The translations under genes and the position numbers were made by a program. From Solanum dulcamara (taxonomy: Eukaryota; Streptophyta; Magnoliopsida; Solanales; Solanaceae), in assembly GCF_947179165.1 (NCBI RefSeq), contig NC_077244.1, positions 70,602,144 to 70,666,143 of the forward strand: a DNA stretch of 64,000 nt. The letters run 5' to 3'. The notes beneath the pieces were generated by a model. It did not search any database, was not told where the DNA came from, and saw nothing but the letters and a program-made list of their open reading frames with translations. Position 1 is the first letter of the stretch. Each line of letters opens with the position of its first letter. Shown here piece by piece: positions 1-12,137 of the stretch.

Positions 1-3000
1 TGAAGAGCGGTGCCGCCAGTTAGAGCAACAGGCTAGTATATATTTAATTCCATCTATATATCAGTGTGTGTGCACATCAAGTGTATTCCCTTTAAAGAAT
101 GATCTGAGAGAACTTTGTTGAATCTTCTGCTGTCCCACATCACTATTTCGGTGTTTAAATGTGATGTGTGAAATTGTTAGATTCTCTCTGTTTCAATACT
201 CTGTAAAAGTCACATTAAAGGTCAGGTTGTACTACATGAGTGAAACCAGGGTGAGCAGAACCAATGCCAGCCCTGGCTCATACTGGATTTGGAAACAAAA
301 TGAAAAGATCAAGCTTGGTATTGCTGCAGGCATTACAATTTTCTAAACCACAAATGTTCACAAGGGAATGGAAAATTTCACCAGATCTGACAACTGAACA
401 TCCTTCTTTTCTGTTTCAAAATTCTAAAACAAATAGTCTTAAACCGTCATTGATATCAGAAGCTAGAGACTTCTAATAGTCTCAAGATATTTTTTCCCCT
501 TAATTGACTTAGGAGCATTTGTCGAAGGTGTTTTAGTGGTGGTTGTGGCAGGTGGTGGTAGGGATAGAAGAAATAGCTGTGCAAACCAGCTTGAATTAGA
601 AGGGAGACGGGTCTTCACAAAACTAAAAAGAGAGTTACTGATGATGGCAAGGCATAAAAAGAGGCTCATTTTGTGTGCCTTCTAGGTTTTGCGAATGCGT
701 ACTGATGTGCAACAGAGCTAAGCAGTTACTTTATTATATGTCACTACTGGACAAACACAGATGCCACTTTAGAATCTGACGAAGAGTTGGGTATTCATTT
801 GCTTGAGCTTGGCTCATATTTTGGTTAAGCTTGACTCAAGCTTAAGCAAAAACTTAGCTATGTCAAGCTGGTGTAGCTCAGGAATTAGTTTCTCTTGTGG
901 TCACCCCTTTGATAAGTGGTTTTTAACTTTGAGCCAATGATCAAATTCCTCATCCTGTCCATGCTTTCTTTTTCTTACAATTATTTCTGGGAAGGGTGGC
1001 GATGCATTTGAACTCTCATATGAGCTTCTCCAAGCACTCACTTATGGAGAAAAGTGCATTTTATGTTACGTTGGAAGTTTAAAACAGATTGTTGGCAGGT
1101 TCATTTGGTTTCTCCTCTAATGTTTCTTCTTTTGTGGTTTAGATGGAGGAAAAAGTCAAGGAAATTGTTGAAATCAAGCAACGCAGTTTGGCAGAAGAGA
1201 ACCAGAAAACCCTTGAGGTTTTAAAAGAAAGGTATTTTACGTTCTATTGATTTAGAAAGGGTCAAATTGGTTAAACTAAAGTTTATTCCAGAATATTTTT
1301 GAGAAAGGTAGCAATTTTATATAAATTTTTGGGAAAAGGCACAAGTATCCCCCCCTAATTTTATTTTTTTTTTCAATTTTTTTTTAAAATAAATTATAAC
1401 CAAATTTCCATTTACACACATCATCTTTGCAGGGGACCTATTAGGCTATTACCTCTCTGAATTACTTTAAAATGGAAGAAATACGCCCTTAGGTGTTGAG
1501 GTGGCATAGAGAGTGTGCGCACTCTCTTGGAGGCATGTGATAGGCGAAAAATAAGTCTAGTTAATATGGACACATGTCATCTTTTAGTTGGACACGCACA
1601 ATTAATTAGTACACATAATTACTTAAAGTTAAAAGTTAAGTTGATATCTTTTTAATTATTTTCCTTTTTTCCTTTGTGAAATTGAGTCAAATTTTATTAG
1701 TTTTTCCTTTTCTTTAGAATTACAAATAATTTCTCTGATGAAAATTTCATTAGCAACAACTGGCAAAACAATCAAAAAACACCTTCAGATCCTTCATAAA
1801 TCCATTTCCTCTTCACCCTTCTATCACCTTCTTCACAATCCACTGTAGAAAATCATCACAAAATCACTAAAACACCTTCGCCGTTTGATTCACACAGGCT
1901 AGATTTCCTTCTTTTCCGCTGCTGAACCCATTGCTGTCATTGCTAGTCTGCCGCCAGAAGTCAATATCACTCTGCATCAATGGTGGTGTGCGCCGATGAT
2001 GTAGCTTCTCTCCTTAAGAAAAAAAGTGGGATAAAATATGAAAAAAAGTAAAAGAAAACTTAACAAATAAAGTAAAGAAAAACATGAAAGAAGAAAGGGG
2101 TCGTTTGAAATTTGTTTAACACCAGAAAGCAGCGGCTAGAAGAAACCAAACGAAACGAAAACAAAGAGAAAAAGAAAGAAAAAGAAAAACATAAAAATAA
2201 AATATACACTTGGTAGTCGCGTGTTTTTCAAAAAATATAAAAATGAAATATACACTTGGTAGTCGCGTGTTTTTCACTACTTTGACATAAAACTAATTAT
2301 GACTTTTCAGGGGGTATTTATTGTGTTTTTAAAAAGTTCAGGAGGGTTATAGGTCCCCCGTAAAGATAACGTGTGTAATTAGAAATTCGGCTATAGTTCA
2401 AGGGGGTATTTTTGCTTTTTCCCTAATTATTTAGCACAAAAGGTGTGGCAAGGGCCATCTTTAGTTCTTTACAACTTACAAAATTCAACCAAAACCCCAG
2501 AAGTAAATCTTTGTTCCCTTTTTTTTTTTTGATAAGGAAAAGTAAATCTTTGTTCTACTTGCAAAGATGCTATAATGCGAAGCAGAGATTCTGTGTCACT
2601 TAAAAAAAATCCCCTTTTCACCAAAAATATACGACTCCTTCAAGACATCTTGAGTCCCTTCCCTTCCAAATAATCCACCATATGCACCCACATATGTTTT
2701 TCCACTATCTTTCCTGATTTACAACTCCTCCATTGAACTCCCAACAAGCTAGTAAGTCTCCAGATGTCTTTGCCTCTTAGGCATGATCCATTTTAAGCCT
2801 TTGATATCAAGAAACAAATTCCACAAAATCTGTCTCTGTCATTTTACAATGAACAAAAGAATGGTTATTTTTCTCTGATTCCTTCCCACAAAATAACATT
2901 TAGAACAAAGTTGCATCCCTCTTTATTCTAGAATATGTTTGTGGTGTAATATGTGTCCTGCTGGAATTGGCATATCATGATTTGCAGTGCTTCTTTTTGA

Positions 3001-6000
3001 TGCAGGGAACAATTACTGCAGGATCAATTACGCCAAGCTCAAGAAAGTGTTTCTACCATGCAAAAGTTGCATGAACTTGCACAAAGCCAGTTGTTTGAAG
3101 TTCGTGCGCAATCAGGTGATATATTAATCTGGACTTATACTGTTGTTTGTTGATGTGTTATGTTTCTAGAGTAAGTCTGCAGCTTTAAATAAAAATTGCT
3201 AAAAACTTTTCTCTTTGCCTTTTCTTTAAACTTCTCATAAACATATTGATCTTCTTACTTGATTACTGTTGTGACTTCTTAACTCATATGATCTTCTAGA
3301 CTTCTGTTCATGGAAACACTTTTTGCCCTTTTTATTTGTAATTTAGAGGAAGAGAGAGCCGCAAAGCAATCAGAATTCAATCTCCTAATGGATGAAGTTG
3401 AACGGGCTCAAGGTCGCCTTCTTAGTCTTGAAAGAGAAAAGGTAGGCGGATTAAATTAGCCTTTACCTTCCATTTTTTAAATATAGTCCTCACCTTCTGT
3501 ATTCCCCAATGTCTCACTTTTAGCCTCCACGGAGAACGTTTTAGCTGTAGGTACTTTTTGGACACGGTTGTGCTCTAGGCTAAACCCCGTGCCAACCAAA
3601 AAGAGGATCTTAAACTTGGGATTTATATGGAAAAATGATTGTGGATTAAAAAGCTTGTTTAATGTATTAATAATCTTTAGCTTTGGCTTATGCAGGGATT
3701 GTTGCGCTCACAATTACAGACTGCACACGAAGATAATGATCACAAGAACAGGTGTCTTCTCTAGTTTGATAAGTTGATCTTATTCCAACTGACCTCTTAA
3801 GTATGTATATATGCACCTATACATCTTGTGATGGTCATCTGAGTTCATTCCTACTGACCAATGATCTCTAATAGTCAAGCTTGGACATCTTTAGCATTAA
3901 GTGGAGGCTGGGGAAAAAGATGTTCTTGGTTTGCCATATAGATTCCTTAGAAGTTTATACAAGATGTTAGTTAAGGAAAAAGAATCTTGTTTCACATAAT
4001 TGAGTACAGTTATGCTCTTATTGAAAAGAAAAATAGAGTACTGTGATGCAGTTCAATCTGACGATCATGCCAAGCAGAAGGCAATGGAAGTGTGAGATTC
4101 TGTGTAGAGCAAATGAGCTTGTGATGGAGAGTAGCTAAATACTTCACTAGCTGAAAAGTCAAGTCCTATTGGAATATTTTTTCATAGTTGCATGCAGTAT
4201 GATGACAATGACGTACTTCTATATTGTTCATCATGTATCTCTGTTATTCTTTTACCCTTTTGAAATCTGTCGTATATTGTTTGTGCATGGGTTTAGATAT
4301 CTCGTCCAAGTCTAAACCATTTGCTTTCAGTGATAATTTGGATGCAGATAGTGCTCTTGAGAATTCTCTGTATGCCAAAGAGAAGATAATCTCTGAACTA
4401 AATGTGGAACTTCATAAGTTGGAGAACACCTTATCAAATGAGCGAGAAGAACACATTAATGAGATAAAGAAGTTGAATTCTCTGCTTAATGAAAAGGTAT
4501 ATTCTCTCAATATTCATCAACTGATAGCATAGAGGATGCACGAAAACATTCTCATACTCTCTTTAACCATATAGATACATCTTTGTTGTCATAATGATCT
4601 GTTAAATAGTACCCAAAGGGTGTAGCCTAGTGGTCAATGACTTGTATTGAGATCCATGAGGTCTCGGGTTCATATTCCAGTGGAGGCAAAAACAGTACAT
4701 GATTTTTTTCTAACTGTCCAAGCCTTGGTGGACGGAGTTACCCGGTATCTGTACTAGTGGGAGGTAGCAAGTAGCCCGTAGAATTAGTCGAGGTGTGTGC
4801 AAGCTGGCTCGGCACCACGGCTATGAAAATAATAAAAAAATAATGATCTATTGAATGAAAGTGGAGACAGGTTTTTCTTGGTTAGATATTGGTATAACAT
4901 GCTTATGCTTTCTTTCTTATGTGTGAGAATTTCATCCTTCGTTGATTTTACCTATCAAAAGGTATACTTGTGTTGTCTTTAACTAATGACTGTTGGACTA
5001 CTTTCTTCTTGCCTTCAATTCCTTAAAAAAGGATATCTGCCGTACCAAAAGAATATGGAATGCCCCTTAATTAATATATCTTGTGTTGAAGTGTGTAACC
5101 ATCTCATCTAAAAGCTTCACACACTTCAACATGGTACTAAAGCAGGCACAGGTCTAGGGGTCCAATCTCACCATCACCCATCATCAATAAAAATTTCCAC
5201 GTGCTTAGGCCATGAAAAAAAATCAGGTCCATACGTGATGGGGCGTGTTGAAAATATAATTAAATAATAAACTGTGCTCTCTCTAATAGTTTAAACTTTT
5301 AGATGAGAGGGATACACTTCAACATCCCAAATTTTGTTTTCTCAAAAAATAGTACTCCTTACTGTTGTTTTATTCCCTCTATATCTATCAGTATGTTTAT
5401 ATTCACCAAAACGATATTTTTGTCAATAATCTAGAAGACAACAACTACATACCCAGTGAAATCCCACAAAGTGGGGTAATCTAGAATGCTCTGAAATATT
5501 TTTTCAACATTTCTTCTATCAAGTAATACTAACTTCCCTATGTAGTTATGCCTCAAGTTGAACTCAGAATTTCTAAGAGCCTTTATGCTGAGATTTATAC
5601 TGGTGATACTTAAAATCTGGTGACATTTCTGGTTCAAGTCCATAATTTTGCAATCGACAATCTAGTTGTGTTCTTTGTTGGGATCCCTTCAAGGTCTTTC
5701 TTCCTTCTAATTTTTCTAGCTTATTTACATACCTCAGGAGGTTGCTCTTGAAGAACTAAATAAGGAGCTTCAAACACGGCCTACAAAAAAGCTGATAGAT
5801 GATTTGCGGAAGAAAGTAAAGATCTTACAGGTATGTTCTCTCTCCCTGTGTGCTTATTCCTAGATTCAATGCTGGCCCTACAGTTATTTGTTAATCTTCT
5901 ATTGTCTAACTTCTCGAAAATAGCAAAGAAAGCTTTAAAACTGATTTTGGAAGTTCTAAGATCCTCGGGTCCTTCCCCCTTTTTTCCTTTTCTGTATTAT

Positions 6001-9000
6001 GCCAATTGCCTCCAATTAATCTGACTCCTTTTGCTTCTTCCCTCCCTTCTTCATGAGGTTCTTTTTTTTTTTGTCCCTCCATGATTCACAATGTATGTCA
6101 AGAGTGTTTCTGGTGTGTCTTCATTTAGTTCTTTTTTTGCTTTACGTAGGCTGTGGGTTATAATTCAATTGAAGCTGAAGATTGGGAAGTTGCTACCAGT
6201 GGGCAAGAGATGAGCAAACTTGAGTCATTACTTCTTGACAAGAATCGAAAAGTGGAGCATGAGCTAACACAATTGAAGGTAATTAGTAATTATTAGTTGT
6301 GTCATAATCAGGGGCGGACCTACCTTGTGCCGAGGGGGTTCATCCGAACCCCCTTCGGCGGAAAATTATACTATTTATACATGGTTAAAATAATTTTTTA
6401 TGTATATAAAATAGATGTCGAACCCCCTTCGACTAGCTCATGTGTCTACTTATTTAGATTTTGAACCCCCTTATTTAAAATCCTGGGTCCGCCACTGGTC
6501 ATAATTATATGTCTGTTGTCATTTATATTTCATGGAAAAAATCTGAAGGTACTCGGCTGATCGTTGATAAATAGAGTTGTGATTCAAATTCATCATATCA
6601 GAGAAGTTTTACAGAATATGCTCGAATAAATCCATTATTGCTATTATTTGTTATACCATTTCATGGCTTTCAGGTCCAACTTTCTGAGAGGACTTCTTTG
6701 CTGGAATCGGCCGAAGCAAAGGTTGTAGAGCTGACTGCCAAGGTTAATGAACAACAAAGGTTAATACAGAAGCTAGAGGATGATATTCTTAAGGTATGTT
6801 CAAAATCTCTCTCTCTTGTTTGCTGGAACATCTCTCTGCATGTAGTCATTATATGTTTTTGTAGTGTTATCTAGTGCATAAAATAGTTATATTTCTCTGA
6901 TGGTAATTGAATATGAAGTGCCTGAAACAAGATAAATGTATATTTGAACTTGCCTAAGTAAAGTCTCTTTGCTTTTTTTGAAAAGGTGGATCTTATGGTG
7001 CAGTTTATTTCTAAATTAGTTTCACTTTAACTTTTTTCAGACTAGTTTTCTTGTTTCTAACACAGGGATATAGTTCTAAAGATAGAAAAAGTACTCGATT
7101 TGATGATTGGGATCTATCAGAGTCTAATGTAACAGAGCCTTTGGAGGTGAGTGCTCTTCCTTTCTTGCTTCCTTATGTTTCTGCCTCCTCCTTATAACAA
7201 GGTTGTTGATTTGGATTGTTGGAAGTGAGTCCTTGCTCCTGCATATTGCTGATCTTCCGTCAGAACATCTTTGCCCTTCATTGCTGAAGTTTCCAATCTT
7301 TCAAATATTGTAAGCGGTAGAAAATTACAGTTCCGCAGATGGTGCTTCTCCATGTTATCCTTCAGCCTAGGGAATTGTTACCATATCCCTGCCAGTGGAA
7401 CAATTGAAAGAGGAAGCAATGATTTCATAAAATGCTGAATTTTGGATCAACATTTTTTATCTAACATTATCTGAAGTCTAACTTTTGTGATTGAACGAAA
7501 TCACTTCTTTTCCATCATTCAAGGAGAGAGACTCACATATAAGTAGTTGGCAGACCTTCAGTCGTACAGATTCAATGGTAGTTGAGTGGATCACGACAAA
7601 CCATGGTAAATTGCTGAAGATGGTAATAAAACCCTTTATGGGATTGCCATTACAACAGAGTACTCGAGCTAAATCACTTTTAAAAAAAGAATTATAACAT
7701 GAGAGAATGACAAGGCAAACTACTAGAAGATCCGAAAGGAATAAAACAAAATTCGCTTACGTGGGATTTAGCTCAATATCAGTAGCTCATACAAATCATC
7801 AATATGTGGGTGTCGGCATATCTTTGCAGTGTACCTAAGAACGTGGGATGCCATAACTTGCCTATTTCTATTCATCATGTCTGCTAGTGTTAGAGCACAT
7901 AGCCTCTTTTCTAATATATTGACAGTTGATATTTACATTAAGAAGTTAACTTCAAATTAAAGCATCCCCAACACATTGCTACAAAATGCAGGGATTCTGA
8001 GAAATATGGTTTCTGATAGAAATCTTAAAATTCGACAGTCCTTATCATTGCACCTGCTATGTCTTGTGGATAGACTCCTTTGTGGATTTTTTTTTTTTTT
8101 TTTTTAGGATAAAGATAACCACTTGTGTTAATAGTAAAACTCAACACCAAAAAGATGTTGAGATGAGAACTTGACAAATCAAAAAAGTACAGAATCCTAC
8201 ACAAAACTATACACTTACAATTTGCCAATTAAATCTACCAATTCTCCTATGTCCCCCCACCTGTTTTGTTTACACCAAAAAAAAAAAAAAGACAGACAAT
8301 TCATCCTAATTTTCTGGATGGTGTTGCTAGTGTCTTCAATTCATCCTAGACTCCTTTGTGGAGTTAGGCAATAACTCTCCTATTTTGGGGCAAAATTTGA
8401 TTTTGCTCCAACAGATTTTGCATAATATTTAATAAATTTTTAAAATTATCCCAAAAACTTTAATGATTGGGAGGTTAATTGTATTAATTCCCTATTGGCC
8501 AACGGCATTAAGTGTTGACAGAATTCTGGATTCCCTAATCTGGATAGGCCAAAATATCACTCTTACACAGTGAAATCTCATTACTCAATATGATGGAATG
8601 CAGAAGCAATATCATCTGTTTCTGAGGGGGAAGCTATATGAAAAACTTGCTCCTTCAGCAAGTTTCTTTCTTTGGCTGGTCAGCAACCTTGGGAGAGACT
8701 CTACCCTGGAAAGAGTTCAGAAAGAGGCATGAATTTATGAAAAGAGACAAATGGAAAAGATGCTTTGTGTGCTATGAGAAGGAAGAAACTACAAATCACC
8801 TCATTCTATACGTGAATGGCTTTTAAGTTATGGACCAAGTTCCTAAACCTTATAGGATTATGCTGGACTATGCTTTGTAGCATAGTTGATTCTTCTGTTC
8901 ACTGGACACAGTATGGAATGAGAGGAAGATTTTCTGAAAATAAGGAAACAACTGCTCATATTCGGAAATCTCTGTTTTTGGAGCATATAGCATGATGTAA

Positions 9001-12000
9001 CTTGTGCAGAAGAGTTTCCTGTGTTTTGAGCTCCTTAGTGCTGTGATGGTAAATTTGTCGGAAAAGATGTATAATGAATATTTCCGTTGGGGTAAAATTC
9101 TTTTTATCAGTACATGATGACTTTTTTTAAAAGGAAATAAAAAGAAACTGTTCCATCATCTCAGAAGTCTCCTGGTGTAGAAGGTAAGTCATGGAATAAC
9201 TGCTCTAAACCATTAATGGTGCTTGTTTTAACAAATAATATTGGTTAGGAAAGCATATTGGATACAGATAATTTAGACTGAAATACAAGTGCTCAAATAT
9301 ACTAGCTTTTTGGTTTGAAAAATGTGTATGAAGGGAGTGCTCTGATAGATTTTGTAATTCACTTCTAGAATAGTCTGCACTTAATGATAGATTTGTAGTC
9401 ATAAGCACGGTCTTGGTGTTGGGACTAGATTTTATCAATAATTTCTTTTATAAACCTTCCCCCCCCCCCCCCCCTCTCTCCCCCAGAGTTTAAAAAAAAA
9501 AAGGAATAACAGATTTAATAGATTAGACCAGCATCTGTTGATAAGTAATCATTGCATTTTGTATTGACTTTTCAGTAGATCAGTGCATCCAGTTAGTATA
9601 TTTGAAGTTCCAGAAACATTTTCGTATCTCCTGTGATCTTTTTGAATGTGAGTTTTCTAATGGGAGATATCCTTTGAAATAGAATGAAGAGCAGAGGCAT
9701 GTTTCCTCAGACCAAGATCAAAGCTCGATGCTTAAGGTGATCTGCAACCAAAGAGACCGTTTCCGTACCCGTTTGCGGGAGACTGAAGAGGTTTATCCAT
9801 TGAACTGTTTGAAATGGTTTCTCTATATTTCTGCCTACCCTCAGTTAGACTTAGACCTTATTTTGCACGTCATTTTACTGACAAGAGTACACGATTCTTG
9901 AATTGTTGATCTCTCTAGGAAATCAGACAGCTGAAGGAGAAGATAGGATCACTGACCTCAGAACTTGATAAAACAAAAGCAGATAATGTCAAACTTTATG
10001 GGAAGATCCGTTATGTTCAGGATTATAATTCTGAAAGAGTGATTTCAAGAGGATCAAAAAAGGTTGGTCTATCATGCTCAGTTGTTGATTAAATATTTGC
10101 TCACTTTTTATTTGTTCTCAAACACCACCCTCTGGCTCTCAGTATGTAGAAGATTTAGAAGGTGGTTTCAACTCTGACGTGGAATCCAAATACAAGAAGA
10201 TGTATGAGGATGATATAAATCCATTTGCGGCGTTCTCGAAGAAGGTTTTAGCTCCTTTGGCACATCCTTAATTAAATTTCTTCTTAGTCGTTTACTTCGA
10301 CAATGGGATTAGATATCGACATATGCTTCTCCGCGGTTCTTCCAGGCTATTCCGGCCTTCAAAATTTCTATTTCAGAATCATTAAATGTGCTAAGAGGAA
10401 AAGCTATGCATGTTCTTTTTACTACCTTAAACTCGAAAATTTTACAGACATCTAACTTCAGTCTAAATTATTTCAATATGTTTTCATCTCCCTTTGTTTT
10501 CCCTATATTTTCATTTTTAATCTGGATCGATAGCTTTCCCCTGTTGTTTTCTGTGTTACTTTTGTTTTGATTTCTGAATATGTACACAGGCCTGCCCGTG
10601 TCTATTGATATTGTTAGATGTCGTGGATCCTCATTTTACCAAATCTTTTTGCCCCCTGCAACAGGAAAGAGATCAAAGATACAAGGAATTAGGTTTGAGA
10701 GACAAGATTACTCTCAGTAGTGGCCGTTTTCTTCTTGGTAACAAGTAAGCTTCATTATCATGGTTTCTTTTTCAACTTGACATTATTTATCTATTCAGGC
10801 TGGAATTGTGTTACTTCTGTTCCATGATAATTCAAGACTAATCTCACTGATGCAATGCTTTGTCTAGTCATCTTTATTTCCTTTAGCAATCATGCTGATC
10901 ATCAACTTGTTCTATGAATAGCTTGTTTTGCTGAGGATTAGAGGAATTTCGTGACTTACGTGCAAGGCCATCTTTAGTCCCTTTTCACATAGGTCCATAC
11001 ATCGTATGTAGAAACTTAGCTACTGTTACTTAATAGCTAGTACAAGGAAAAAGAAGAAGAGAATTTACTGCTTAAAACAATGATATCAGACGGATGTACC
11101 AGCTTTGATCTTGGTTCTTAATCTGGACCTCTTAACACCTTAGAAATTGCATTTCTGTATCTGATTAAACCAATGAATAACATAAAGTGTAGTGCTAATT
11201 AAGCCTGGAGATGAAGACAGTCAAATTGCATTTTCTTTGATAGAGATGATCAAACTATATCTCAACTGAGGTAGATAGGATGGTTTCATCTGTTTAGATC
11301 TTGTGTTTCTTGCAGTTAATTGTTTCTCTGCATAGATTCATGAGTTGTGAGCATATTTTCTATTATTTCTTTCTGCCATATCCTTAATAGCAAGTTGGTT
11401 ACACCTACAACCGAAATGGAAACCGAGCGTTTTCTGGTTCAAAAATGCCGAATCTCATCTGAATCGTCATTTAGCCCCATGCATTTCACGTCTTTAAAAC
11501 ATCAGCTAGTTCCAGTGTGCTGCGATCAGTAGATATTGCGATAAATATTTTCATTGTAGATGCTGCTTTTTGTCCAGCACAGTAGGATTAAGCATTTGAA
11601 GTGTCTTGCTTATAAAAAACTATAAGTGAGGGGGTCCTCAGGTTTAGCAGAAATATGATGTACAATATATACCTTGAAATAACAATTACTCCTTAAAACC
11701 AAAATTTATATGAGCCTGTCAACTACTCTTTTGATTGGCCGTCTTGAACTTCGTTCCCTTCATGGGTTTTAAAACTGCTATGACCAATATTTTCTATACT
11801 TGAAATGTCATATGGTCTTCAATCAATCCCACTATATGAAATAAACTGAAGTGATACTTGATGTTGCAGATATGCTCGGACATTTGTATTCTTCTACACC
11901 ATTGGATTGCACATTTTAGTATTCACCTGCCTATACAGGATGTCGGCATTGAGCTACCTCAGGTACAATCTCTCATAAAGCCCCCTCCCCCTCCATCTGA

Positions 12001-12137
12001 AGTGAATTTATGTTGTACCGGTGATCTAGTTGACAATATATGAGATGGTTGTTTACTAGCTTGAGTGAATTTTCTGCAGCCATGGCGAAGAATCTATTGT
12101 CGCTGATAAGAATCTCAATCTTCCTCATGCACTATAG
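1..12137 (+). CDS. CASP: Protein CASP (Golgi coiled-coil, C-terminal anchor), 5'-truncated by window edge
   Basis: Sixteen exons can be joined in frame: 1-31, 1143-1231, 3006-3115, 3347-3441, 3696-3751, 4331-4496, 5738-5830, 6150-6278, 6674-6793, 7066-7146, 9683-9790, 9919-10062, 10143-10244, 10665-10744, 11870-11962 and 12080-12137. Together they give 517 residues and a TAG stop. The product is a long coiled coil (repeated KL/EL heptads, e.g. [24 protein letters not shown]), then a conserved [15 protein letters not shown] block and one C-terminal membrane segment ([17 protein letters not shown]) with a short tail ending in HAL. This is the layout of plant CASP, a CUX1/CDP-related golgin-like protein anchored in Golgi membranes and implicated in tethering. 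Arabidopsis CASP is about 690 aa, so roughly 170 N-terminal residues lie to the left of the window. The first visible intron begins with GC, not GT. Introns hold several transposon insertions, listed separately. The gene-level call is firm; individual splice sites are deduced from reading frame and consensus. Confidence 0.93.
1331..2423. mobile_element. Non-autonomous Mutator-like element (long TIRs) in CASP intron
   Basis: The left end (GGGAAAAGGCACAAGTATCC onward) and the reverse complement of the right end (GGGAAAAAGCAAAAATACCC) match over roughly 100 bp, including a shared core around ACACA-CATCTTTGCAGGGGACCT. Flanking 9-mers TAAATTTTT and TAATTATTT are an imperfect target-site duplication. 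The interior has no transposase. It contains a less AT-rich stretch (about 1780-2010) that may be captured host sequence, and a tandem duplication of about 53 bp at 2187-2277. Long TIRs plus a 9-bp TSD point to the MULE superfamily. Confidence 0.7.
2515..2940 (-). mobile_element. Decayed LINE 3' end (zf-RVT-like remnant) in CASP intron
   Basis: A T-rich tract at 2519-2530 on the plus strand is the poly-A tail read in reverse. Upstream of it on the minus strand, broken frames contain weak matches to the C-terminal zf-RVT region of plant L1-type LINEs, such as [18 protein letters not shown]. Many stops and frameshifts are present. The adjacent CASP exon begins at 3006 and is intact. Edges are approximate. 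Confidence 0.4.
4608..4839 (+). mobile_element. tRNA-derived SINE (Solanaceae SolS/TS type)
   Basis: An internal pol III promoter is recognisable: an A-box-like TAGCCTAGTGGT near 4623 and a B-box-like GGGTTCATATTCC near 4668. An A-rich 3' end follows (AATAATAAAAAAA). Target-site duplications of 17 bp flank it: 4591-4607 and 4840-4856 (ATAATGATCTGTTAAAT against ATAATGATCTATTGAAT, two mismatches). This is the structure of a full-length SINE inserted in a CASP intron in sense orientation. Confidence 0.85.
5438..5640 (-). mobile_element. Truncated RTE-type LINE 3' tail
   Basis: The sequence begins ACAACAACTACATACCCAGTG followed by AAATCCCACA. This is the reverse complement of the 3' terminus of Solanaceae RTE LINEs (TGTGGGATTTCACTGGGT then a TTG repeat), which is also seen intact at 48246-48275 in this window. 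Only the tail and a little degraded upstream sequence remain, so it cannot be coding. The right edge is uncertain. Confidence 0.6.
6309..6497. mobile_element. hAT-type MITE with perfect 8-bp TSD
   Basis: This 189-bp element starts CAGGGGCGGACC and ends GGTCCGCCACTG, so its terminal inverted repeats match with one difference. It is flanked on both sides by the identical octamer GTCATAAT (6301-6308 and 6498-6505). An 8-bp duplication with short CAGGG-type termini is the hAT signature. There is no coding capacity. It sits in a CASP intron about 20 bp after the exon ending at 6278, close enough to be worth checking for splicing effects. Confidence 0.9.
8600..9000 (+). mobile_element. LINE reverse-transcriptase C-terminal (zf-RVT) remnant
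   Basis: The frame at 8638-8826 reads [16 protein letters not shown], then [18 protein letters not shown]. This matches the pattern of the zf-RVT domain at the end of plant LINE ORF2 (KVxFFxW, then CxxC and xxxHL). After a stop, the next frame continues with [12 protein letters not shown], again like that domain. It lies in the largest CASP intron (7147-9682) and is inactive. Nothing else in the 7150-8600 part of the intron was recognisable apart from poly-T and poly-A tracts near 8090 and 8280. Confidence 0.5.

Noticed and set aside
4608..4839. A functional tRNA gene
   Set aside because: A and B boxes are present but no cloverleaf can be drawn; A-rich tail and target duplications show it is a SINE.
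9463..9485. Poly-C run in a CASP intron as a possible regulatory element
   Set aside because: A simple homopolymer with CT repeats, intronic and likely length-variable; no supporting context.
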